DNA of 32,613 bases, from assembly GCA_964508055.1 (NCBI GenBank), contig CAZDRI010000020.1, positions 1 to 32,613 on the forward strand. The letters run 5' to 3'. Shown here piece after piece: positions 26,750 to 32,347 of this stretch. Source of the DNA: CAZDRI01 sp964508055 (GTDB lineage: Bacteria > Pseudomonadota > Gammaproteobacteria > PS1 > Pseudothioglobaceae). Position numbers and translations under genes: made by a program. Numbering within the stretch: the stretch's first letter is position 1; the number at the start of each line of letters is the position of its first letter. The notes beneath the pieces were generated by a model, which made no database searches, had not been told where the DNA came from, and saw only the letters and a program-made list of their open reading frames with translations.

Positions 26750-28297
26750 TTATGCTGTAGCTTTTGAACTAGCATTTAAATTTGCATCATCCTTAGTGGT
26801 GCTGTCTTGAACTTTAGGATCTCCACGCAATACTCTAAAAAATGCTACTAATTGTAAGATAATAATAATAGTGAACGGTATTGCTCCAGTAATAGCCATA
26901 GCTTTGGCAACACTAACACTTTCAGTAACAACAGTGGCAACAGTTATAGCTGTGATTATAAGTCCCCAAGTAAGTTTTAATTTAGTTTTTGGATTTAAAT
27001 TACCGTTACTTGTCATCATACTAATTACAAAAGTACCTGAGTCAGCACTAGTAACTAGGAAAATAAATATTAGACAAACAGCTAAAAAACTTAGTATGTC
27101 ACTTCCAGGAAAATATTCAAAGAAGCCAAATAATGCAGAAGCTACATCAGCAAACACTTTATCAGATATAGCACCATCACCAAACAATTCAATGTGAATT
27201 GCTGAACCACCAAATGCTGCAAACCATAACATAGAAACTATTGTAGGGATACATACTACATAAATAACAAACTCGCGTATTGTGCGACCTCTACTAATTC
27301 TAGCGATGAATATCCCTACAAAAGGCCCCCAAGCTAGCCACCAAATCAAATAAGTTAAAGTCCAACCATGAAACCAATTCCACGAGGAAAAAGATGTAAA
27401 GGCGTAGGTTTTGAAAGACATAGGAATTAATTGAATTAAATAATCTCCTATGGAATAAACAAATGTTTGAAATATGTATGCAGTTGGTCCACCAAAAAGC
27501 ACAAATAATAAAATAAGAACAGCAACAATCATATTTGTATTAGATAGAATTTTAATTCCTTTATCAACACCAGTACAAGCTGATGTTAAAAAAGCAATAG
27601 TCATAAAGATAATGATTATTATGCTCATAGTAGTATCAGTATCTGTGGCAAATACTGAATGCATACCAGATCTAACCATTAGTGTCCCCATTGTAAGAGA
27701 ACCAGCTAAACCAAAAATAACCGCTAAAACTGCTGTTACATCAGCAACATTACCTAAACTATTAAGTTGACTTTTACTAAACACATCTTTAAAGCCAATT
27801 TTAATAGGTGTAGAAACCATTGATGGTAGATTTAAGCGGAAAGTAAAGTAAGCTATAACTAAAGCACATGCTCCATAAATTGACCAAGCATGGAATCCCC
27901 AGTGCAAATTAGTAATTACCATCGCATTACGAGCAGCCATAGCATCTCCACCTTCTCCTACTGGTGGAGTTACAAAATGATATATTGGCTCAGCAACACC
28001 CCAAAACAGTAATCCAGCTCCCATTCCAGCAGCAAATAACATAGCGATCCATGATGGAGTACTAAACTCAGGCTCTTCGTCATCAGCACCTAATTTTATT
28101 TCTCCATATTTAGAAAACGCAACTATTATCATAATAACTAAGAAAGCAGTGCAAAGTAATAAGTAAAACCAATCCAACGCTGTAAGTGAATAGCTTACTA
28201 GCCATTGCGCCGAACCAGTCATTGAATCTGGTGAAATAATACCCCAGATTGCAATAGCCGCAGCTAATACTAATGATGAAATTGTCACAGTATTCAT
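26750..28297 (-). CDS. BCCT-family betaine/choline/carnitine-type transporter
   Basis: 515 residues, 12 transmembrane helices. The BCCT motif GMGAGLLFWGVAEP spans residues 91-104, and the TM8 tryptophan box GWTLTYLIWWLAWG supplies Trp319, Trp320 and Trp323, the arrangement that cages the quaternary ammonium in BetP. FIARISRGRTIREF follows. There is no long osmosensing C-terminal helix as in BetP, only about 25 polar residues. The ATG is preceded by GGGGGA. The downstream binding lipoprotein is in the same transcription unit. Substrate is probably a betaine-like compound such as glycine betaine or DMSP; the exact one is not visible. Confidence 0.93.
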   Translation of the reverse strand: MNTVTISSLVLAAAIAIWGIISPDSMTGSAQWLVSYSLTALDWFYLLLCTAFLVIMIIVAFSKYGEIKLGADDEEPEFSTPSWIAMLFAAGMGAGLLFWGVAEPIYHFVTPPVGEGGDAMAARNAMVITNLHWGFHAWSIYGACALVIAYFTFRLNLPSMVSTPIKIGFKDVFSKSQLNSLGNVADVTAVLAVIFGLAGSLTMGTLMVRSGMHSVFATDTDTTMSIIIIIFMTIAFLTSACTGVDKGIKILSNTNMIVAVLILLFVLFGGPTAYIFQTFVYSIGDYLIQLIPMSFKTYAFTSFSSWNWFHGWTLTYLIWWLAWGPFVGIFIARISRGRTIREFVIYVVCIPTIVSMLWFAAFGGSAIHIELFGDGAISDKVFADVASALFGFFEYFPGSDILSFLAVCLIFIFLVTSADSGTFVISMMTSNGNLNPKTKLKLTWGLIITAITVATVVTESVSVAKAMAITGAIPFTIIIILQLVAFFRVLRGDPKVQDSTTKDDANLNASSKATA

Positions 28298-28804
28298 ATT
28301 TCCCCCTTTTATTTAAATATTAAATAATTAATTCCTTTTTTCAATTATTACATACTTTTTAATGAATAATCATAGAAATTTATACTTTCAACACATACTT
28401 ATGCTTTTTTTATAATTATTTTCATTTACTTTAAATATGTTAAATAGGAGATTTTTGTCCTAATACATAATGAAATATTTTATGTGTTATAACGGCTTAT
28501 GTAGATATTGCTGTAGTTGTGCACTGACAGCCGAGTGAAATGGATAAAATGACTTTAGATGAATTAATGGATTTTAGGAAATTGGTTGCAGAAAAAACTT
28601 AATTTTGAGATATAAATATTTGATGAGTGTTAGCAAAAATATTACTAAATATATACCGCCAATCACAATACCGGTTAGTGTTAGTAATGGTAATGCAAAA
28701 AATATAAACAATATAAGCAATTCAAGCATGGGAATAATTTTATATGAGTAAGATTAATTTAGCAATTACAATGCAGATGATTGATAAAATCACTGAGTGT
28801 TTCA

Positions 28805-28835
28805 GTTACTAGGTTTTTAGATTATGATGTGTTGG
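28805..28835 (+). repeat. 31-bp dispersed motif, copy 1
   Basis: GTTACTAGGTTTTTAG followed by ATTATGATGTGTTGG. The same 31 bp with one difference recurs at 31558-31588. The core GTT-x-CT-x-GG-x-TTTTAGGTTATGAT is also the left part of the four repeat-trailer cassettes, so this is a truncated relative lacking the hairpins and CRISPR repeat. Confidence 0.7.
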
Positions 28836-28841
28836 GTCGTC

Positions 28842-28862
28842 ATGCTGAATTTATTTCAGCAT
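28842..28862. repeat. REP-like palindrome
   Basis: ATGCTGAA (28842-28849), 5-base loop, TTCAGCAT (28855-28862). The form GTCATGCTGAA...TTCAGCATC resembles a palindromic repeat I associate with many bacterial genomes. It sits directly between the 31-bp motif and cassette A. Confidence 0.45.
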
Positions 28863-28978
28863 CTAAATCAGTTTCAGTTGCTAGGCTTTTAGGTTATGAT
28901 GTTTTAGTGCCAAAAAAAACTGGCACTGCTGTAAGCAGGGCTTCGCTCACAGACTAAGCTGCCTATGTGGCAGTTAAC
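28863..28978 (-). repeat. CRISPR repeat-trailer cassette A
   Basis: A conserved ~90-bp segment (CTAAATCA..., TTTTAGGTTATGAT, three hairpins) fused to a degenerate I-F repeat at 28954-28978. The repeat keeps CTAAGCTGCC...GGCAGTTAAC but has AGA in place of the terminal TTT. Differences from the other copies: eight rather than seven A in the first loop, and CGCTC for CGCCC in the third hairpin. Its GTTAAC edge abuts the headless SSB coding fragment. Confidence 0.8.
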
Positions 28979-29228
28979 TGATAAAGGTAAAGTTTATAAA
29001 AATACTGATTGGCATCAAGTGACATATTTTGGTAATCATACCAAAAGTTTAGTTAAAAAACTAAAACTTAGTAAAGGTGATAGCTTGTTAGTAGAAGGCT
29101 CAATGCATTATTCATCTTATGAAAAAGAAGGGATTATACCTACTGCGAAAATCAAAGCTGAAAAGGTGCAGCTTTTAAGAAGAGTTGAAAAAGCAAGTGA
29201 AAAAGCAAAAGCTAAGAAAATAAAATAA
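28979..29228 (+). pseudogene. Single-stranded DNA-binding protein (SSB), 5'-truncated
   Basis: An OB-fold SSB fragment of 83 codons whose coding sequence joins the end of CRISPR cassette A. Recognisable SSB blocks are KNTDWHQVTYFG, LKLSKGDSLLVEGSMHY and IKAEKVQLLRR, followed by a Lys/Ala-rich tail without the usual acidic tip. The normal first ~35 residues (start to the first strands) are missing. An ATG inside the repeat (28965) is in frame and could give an 87-residue product, but there is no ribosome-binding site before it. SSB genes are common on phages and plasmids, which fits the neighbours. Confidence 0.7.
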
Positions 29229-29268
29229 TATAATAAAGTTTTTTAATTTTAATAAAAAAGGATAAAAA

Positions 29269-30237
29269 ATGAAAATTATAAAAAACACTATAAAACTATT
29301 TATATTATTATATTCTTTTAATGCTATATCACTTGATAATGTAAGCGATTTAAGAAGTTATGGTTATTATGTAGAGCAACTCAAGGAAGCTGCTAGACAG
29401 CTCAAAGAGATGCAAAAGCAAGTAAATGAAACAAAGAAGTTAAACACTTCTTTTGACAGTTATTTAGACGATTTAAGAGAGAAGTTTGATTTTACTACTC
29501 AAATAAAACAATCTCTTGATAAGCAACTTAAAGAATATCAAAGATATGCTAGGAATTTATCTAGAAAAGATAACTATCGTTTAGATTTTCATCGTAAATA
29601 TGATCCAAAAGATATAGATTTAAGAGATATTATTGACCAAAACCTTGATGGCATTTATGTTGACCCAGATGATAGTGATTTTCATACTAAGAAAATTAAA
29701 AAGCTAAGAAATATGGAAAGACAAAGATTACTTCGTGATGGTCTTGTTAAGACTGAGGAGAAATTAGTAGCTGTTCAAGGAAATTTTGATAGATTAGAAG
29801 AATTACATACTAAGGCTACAAAAACTAAAACACTTAAAGAAGCTCTACATTTAAATAATGTCATCTTAATAGAAATATTAGCTGGTATTAATAATATGGT
29901 TGATATTATGTCAACACTTGGTCAAGCAGAAATGGCTGCAAAGTATATTCATTACAATAAAGAAAAACATGAAGCAGAGTTACAAGCAGCCAAGAAAGAA
30001 AAAGCAAAGTATAACAATCAATTTGGTTCAAAAAGTAATAAAAAAATAAAATATGTTTATAGAGGTGGTAAGAAAATGACTAAAGATGAAGCATATGAAC
30101 AAAATAAGAAATGTCTAGCTTATAAAAGAGAACATGGACATACCGATATACAAAAAGATGGTGCTGATTGTCCTGATAGATCTAAAAGAGAATTTAGAAA
30201 ATTAATTGATCCTAAATATAGAAAAACATGGGAATAA
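29269..30237 (+). CDS. Exported coiled-coil protein, VirB5/TrbJ-like or phage structural
   Basis: 322 residues with AAGGAT ribosome-binding site. A signal peptide (about residues 1-21, hydrophobic KLFILLYSFNAIS) is followed by coiled coil at about 33-95 (YVEQLKEAARQLKEMQKQV), a polar middle, a helical segment near 200-235 (LHLNNVILIEILAGINNMVDIM) and a basic C-terminus. The pattern of Gln-rich coiled coil plus ILIEIL...M-x-LGQAEMAA resembles VirB5/TrbJ minor pilin proteins of type IV secretion systems. No firm homology can be claimed. The gene ends a few bases before a small membrane protein gene and lies between SSB and ATPase remnants, so it belongs to a virus- or plasmid-derived segment. 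Confidence 0.6.
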   Translation: MKIIKNTIKLFILLYSFNAISLDNVSDLRSYGYYVEQLKEAARQLKEMQKQVNETKKLNTSFDSYLDDLREKFDFTTQIKQSLDKQLKEYQRYARNLSRKDNYRLDFHRKYDPKDIDLRDIIDQNLDGIYVDPDDSDFHTKKIKKLRNMERQRLLRDGLVKTEEKLVAVQGNFDRLEELHTKATKTKTLKEALHLNNVILIEILAGINNMVDIMSTLGQAEMAAKYIHYNKEKHEAELQAAKKEKAKYNNQFGSKSNKKIKYVYRGGKKMTKDEAYEQNKKCLAYKREHGHTDIQKDGADCPDRSKREFRKLIDPKYRKTWE

Positions 30238-30247
30238 ATATAAAAAT

Positions 30248-30514
30248 ATGAATTATTTATTACAACATAAAAAACTATTTATAGCGTTATTGTTATTACT
30301 AACATTATTATTAATAGCAACAAAAACTAATGCTTTAATTCCATTTATAGCGTGGTCAGTTATTGCAGGAACTGCGGGATATTTTGGCTGGTCGGTAACT
30401 AACAAAATATCAAGTAGTTCTGGAGAGTCTTTAGCAGTTGCAGGAGATTTATTTAAAAGATTTTATGAGGGATTAGAAGGATGGTTGCAAAACTTCTATA
30501 CTGAATTTTTCTAA
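30248..30514 (+). CDS. Small membrane protein, end altered by CRISPR array
   Basis: From ATG 30248, 88 residues: an N-terminal hydrophobic stretch (about 9-30, possibly a signal peptide ending TNA) and a second helix IPFIAWSVIAGTAGYFGW, then an amphipathic Trp/Phe-rich tail. The stop codon TAA and the last codon bases lie inside the first repeat of CRISPR array 1 (starting 30508), so the native C-terminus may be lost. An upstream in-frame TTG (30206) overlaps the previous gene and is less likely. Small two-helix proteins of this type are typical of filamentous or tailless phages and of conjugation loci. Function unknown. Confidence 0.55.
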   Translation: MNYLLQHKKLFIALLLLLTLLLIATKTNALIPFIAWSVIAGTAGYFGWSVTNKISSSSGESLAVAGDLFKRFYEGLEGWLQNFYTEFF

Positions 30515-30835
30515 GCTGCCTATGTGGCAGTTAACTGTGCCGTGAAGCAAGAGCCAGCACCCCTGCTTTTCTAAGCTGCCTATGTGGCAGTTAACTCCAA
30601 TGCATACATAAGATATGAGCTAATGCTTTTCTAAGCTGCCTATGTGGCAGTTAACGAGTTATATGTGAGTATATTGACCGAGTAAATTTTCTAAGCTGCC
30701 TATGTGGCAGTTAACTTTCTTTCGGTATTAGTTTAGGTGCTTCCGTATTTCTAAGCTGCCTATGTGGCAGTTAACTCGTAATTCATCAAAATTGCCACCA
30801 GCTTTTATTTCTAAGCTGCCTATGTGGCAGTTAAC
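30508..30835 (-). CRISPR. Type I-F CRISPR array 1 (6 repeats, 5 spacers)
   Basis: Six identical 28-bp repeats start at 30508, 30568, 30628, 30688, 30748 and 30808, separated by five different 32-bp spacers. On the minus strand the repeat reads GTTAACTGCC-ACATA-GGCAG-CTTAGAAA, differing in only a few positions from the classical I-F repeat (GTTCACTGCC...GGCAGCTTAGAAA). It keeps the 5-bp Cas6f/Csy4 hairpin. The crRNA strand is therefore minus, and a leader would lie to the right. Instead of a leader there is cassette B (30836-30949) and then antisense ATPase coding sequence. No cas genes are in the window. Left edge cuts the preceding membrane-protein gene. Confidence 0.97.
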
Positions 30836-30949
30836 TAAATCAACTTTAGTTGCTTGGTTTTTAGGTTATGATATTTTAGTGCCAAAAAAACTGGCACTGC
30901 TGTAAGCAGGGCTTCGCCCACAGACTAAGCTGCCTATGTGGCAGTTAAC
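30836..30949 (-). repeat. CRISPR repeat-trailer cassette B
   Basis: 89-bp hairpin segment joined on the left to the last repeat of array 1 and on the right to a degenerate repeat (30925-30949, AGA for TTT). Nearly identical to cassette D. At the junction AACTAAA (30833-30839) pairs with TTTAGTT (30845-30851), forming a further 7-bp dyad. The GTTAAC edge directly abuts the ATPase fragment. Confidence 0.85.
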
Positions 30950-31239
30950 CAAGAGTTTCAAATGTCGGCAAATCTGCTCAAGGCGAATTACAACTAATTA
31001 CACAAGGTCGTAAATACGGAATATCTGTAGCTTATATTATACAGTCATTAGCTGAAGGTTCTAAAACTGCGATAAAAAACATAAACACATATCGGATAGG
31101 ATTAAGCGATGAATTAGACATTAAGTATTTATCTAATAGATTCGGGAAAGATTTGGGCGAGGCTGTGCGTTCATTAAAAGGTTATGATTATATTATTTTT
31201 AACAAATCTGCAAAAGAGTTTAAAATTCAAAGAGTATAA
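30950..31239 (+). pseudogene. HerA/FtsK-like ATPase, C-terminal fragment
   Basis: An open frame of 96 codons without a start codon, from the edge of the CRISPR repeat to TAA at 31237. It reads RVSNVGKSAQGELQLITQGR, then KYGISVAYIIQSLAEGSKT, INTYRIGLSDELDIKYLSN and GYDYIIFN. The GRKYG-x4-YIIQS block, sensor-like region and final beta strands match the part that follows Walker B in HerA/FtsK/VirD4-type ATPases (DNA packaging or conjugation motors). Walker A and B are missing, so it cannot be active. It is followed after 8 bases by the next gene in the same direction. Confidence 0.6.
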
Positions 31240-31247
31240 TTTGAACT

Positions 31248-31511
31248 ATGGAATATAAAGACTTAACAGATATAAGTAATTCAATAAAAAAAGATGAATA
31301 CAAACATATTGTAGCTGGGGTTGGTGCATTTGCTGTAGGGCGATTTATTAGTAGTGGTAGCGTAGGGGTTGGTTTTAGTTGCGTTTTAGCTGTTACGATT
31401 ATAAAAGAAATTTACGATATTAAACGCAAAGGATTAAATACAGAGGACGCATTAAGGGATATTTTAGCAACTGGCGCTGGTGGTTTTTTGGGTTATCTTT
31501 CACAAATTTAA
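31248..31511 (+). CDS. Small membrane protein of unknown function
   Basis: 87 residues with a short polar N-terminus and two Gly-rich hydrophobic segments (AGVGAFAVGRFISSGSVGVG leading into a helix at about 40-52, and ATGAGGFLGYL at about 75-87). No ribosome-binding site is obvious; it starts 8 bases after the ATPase fragment, suggesting former translational coupling. The glycine-rich helix pair resembles phage membrane or holin-like proteins, but nothing specific is recognised. A terminator-like hairpin follows at 31541. Confidence 0.6.
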   Translation: MEYKDLTDISNSIKKDEYKHIVAGVGAFAVGRFISSGSVGVGFSCVLAVTIIKEIYDIKRKGLNTEDALRDILATGAGGFLGYLSQI

Positions 31512-31531
31512 CAAAAAAATATATTTTTAAC

Positions 31532-31557
31532 ACGGGTAATACCCGTTACGGGTTTTT
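31532..31557 (+). terminator. Terminator with competing hairpin
   Basis: ACCCG-TTA-CGGGT (31541-31553) followed by TTTT forms a terminator. The same ACCCGT can pair instead with the preceding ACGGGT (31532-31537), so two mutually exclusive stems exist. Placed 30 bases after the small membrane protein gene, it would end that transcription unit. Confidence 0.55.
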
Positions 31558-31588
31558 GTTACTAGGTTTTTAGGTTATGATGTGTTGG
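31558..31588 (+). repeat. 31-bp dispersed motif, copy 2
   Basis: Same as 28805-28835 with one base different (GTTACTAGGTTTTTAG then GTTATGATGTGTTGG). It overlaps the start codon region of the next gene, supplying its ATGATG. Confidence 0.7.
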
Positions 31589-31996
31589 TTAAAACAATTT
31601 CCTCAATCTAAAATGAAAGATAGAAGTGGTGTCACATTAAATATCACAGAATGTTTGTTTAAAGGCACTGCCAAAATTAGAACAAATAACCGTCATAGCT
31701 ATATGATATTATTACCACAAAGCATCATCGCTCCACAACGCGTAACTGAATTTGATAAAAAAGGTCTGCTAAGACGCTCTTATTATAAAAAAATTAAAAT
31801 TAACGGTAAAGACGAACATTTAGTGTCATTTTTTATGAAACGCAAAGGACGCTGGATTGGACAATCAACTTATCAAATTAATTCTAAAGCAAAAGAAGTT
31901 ATAAGAGTTGGAGGTATTGATGCTTATTTGCAAAAAAGAGTTTTTAATTCTACTAAAAGAGAGACAGTTAAGATTATTTATAAGTCTAAGCGTTGA
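31577..31996 (+). CDS. Basic protein of unknown function
   Basis: 139 residues, strongly basic (many Lys/Arg), no membrane helix or signal peptide. The start (MMCWLKQFPQ) is encoded inside the 31-bp dispersed motif, so the native N-terminus may have been replaced when that motif arrived; KDRSGVTLNITE is probably original. The C-terminal half (LVSFFMKRKGRWIGQSTYQI, ending KIIYKSKR) suggests nucleic-acid binding. I do not recognise a family. The stop overlaps a perfect 10-bp hairpin and the ATG of a 40-codon frame (TGATG). Probably part of the virus/plasmid-like segment. Confidence 0.55.
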   Translation: MMCWLKQFPQSKMKDRSGVTLNITECLFKGTAKIRTNNRHSYMILLPQSIIAPQRVTEFDKKGLLRRSYYKKIKINGKDEHLVSFFMKRKGRWIGQSTYQINSKAKEVIRVGGIDAYLQKRVFNSTKRETVKIIYKSKR

Positions 31997-32011
31997 TGTG
32001 CCAACGCTTAG
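31986..32011. other. Perfect 10-bp hairpin over stop/start junction
   Basis: CTAAGCGTTG (31986-31995), loop ATGTGC, CAACGCTTAG (32002-32011). It covers the stop codon of the basic-protein gene and the ATG of the next small frame. There is no T-run, so it is not a standard terminator. Confidence 0.6.
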
Positions 32012-32118
32012 CTGCTGAATCTCGGTATCATCGTACAGGCACACCTGATCGGATTACAGCATTAGTTACAAATATACCACAAATTTTTTATTTTTACAAA
32101 ACTTGTCCCTTGTTTTGA
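31996..32118 (+). pseudogene. 40-codon frame coupled to the basic-protein gene, probably truncated
   Basis: ATG at 31996 overlaps the preceding TGA (TGATG), typical of translational coupling. The product starts MCQRLAAESRYHRTGTPDR and continues ITALVTNIPQ before an AT-rich, low-complexity end. It stops ten bases before cassette C, so it may be the 5' remnant of a longer gene cut by the cassette. No family recognised. Confidence 0.35.
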
Positions 32119-32127
32119 ATTTTTTAG

Positions 32128-32233
32128 TTTCAGTTGCTATGTTTTTAGGTTATGATATTTTAGTGCCAAAAAAACTGGCACTGCTGTAAGCAGGGCTTCG
32201 CCCACAGACTAAGCTGTCTATGTGGCAGTTAAC
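32128..32233 (-). repeat. CRISPR repeat-trailer cassette C
   Basis: Same hairpin segment as B and D except at its left end (TTTCAGTTGCTATG), fused to a degenerate repeat (32209-32233) with CTGTC in place of CTGCC. Lies in tandem directly before cassette D. Confidence 0.85.
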
Positions 32234-32347
32234 TAAATCAACTTTAGTTGCTTGGTTTTTAGGTTATGATATTTTAGTGCCAAAAAAACTGGCACTGCTG
32301 TAAGCAGGGCTTCGCCCACAGACTAAGCTGCCTATATGGCAGTTAAC
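32234..32347 (-). repeat. CRISPR repeat-trailer cassette D
   Basis: Trailer segment 32234-32322 plus repeat 32323-32347 (loop variant TATAT). Hairpins visible: AGTGCCA (32276-32282)/TGGCACT (32290-32296); CTGCT (32295-32299)/AGCAG (32303-32307); GGGC (32307-32310)/GCCC (32314-32317). The trailer marks the far (leader-distal) end of array 2. Confidence 0.87.

Larger units (their letters stand above)
28298..28862. other. Non-coding or gene-remnant stretch upstream of the accessory region
   Basis: It holds the BCCT promoter region and only tiny frames. On the plus strand a 20-codon frame runs 28540-28602 (MDKMTLDELMDFRKLVAEKT) and a 22-codon frame runs 28744-28812 (starts MSKINLAITMQMIDKITE), cut off inside a repeat motif. 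On the minus strand a 51-codon hydrophobic frame runs 28729-28574 (starts MLELLILFIFFALPLLTLTG). None has a good ribosome-binding site. They look like eroded gene ends rather than working genes. Confidence 0.4.

Noticed and set aside
28540..28602. 20-codon frame MDKMTLDELMDFRKLVAEKT as an H-NS-like gene
   Set aside because: Too short, no ribosome-binding site, and overlapped by an opposite-strand frame; at most a remnant.
30950..31239. ATPase fragment as inovirus Zot/pI
   Set aside because: The fragment ends right after the motor domain without the transmembrane and periplasmic part of Zot; HerA/FtsK-like motifs fit better.
28863..32347. Repeat-trailer cassettes as integron attC sites
   Set aside because: The GTTAAC edge does not fit the GTTRRRY core, no matching RYYYAAC inverse core is found at the other end, and no integrase is present.
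28863..32347. Cassette hairpins as ordinary Rho-independent terminators
   Set aside because: None of the three stems is followed by a T-run on either strand; the A7/T7 tract is in a loop.
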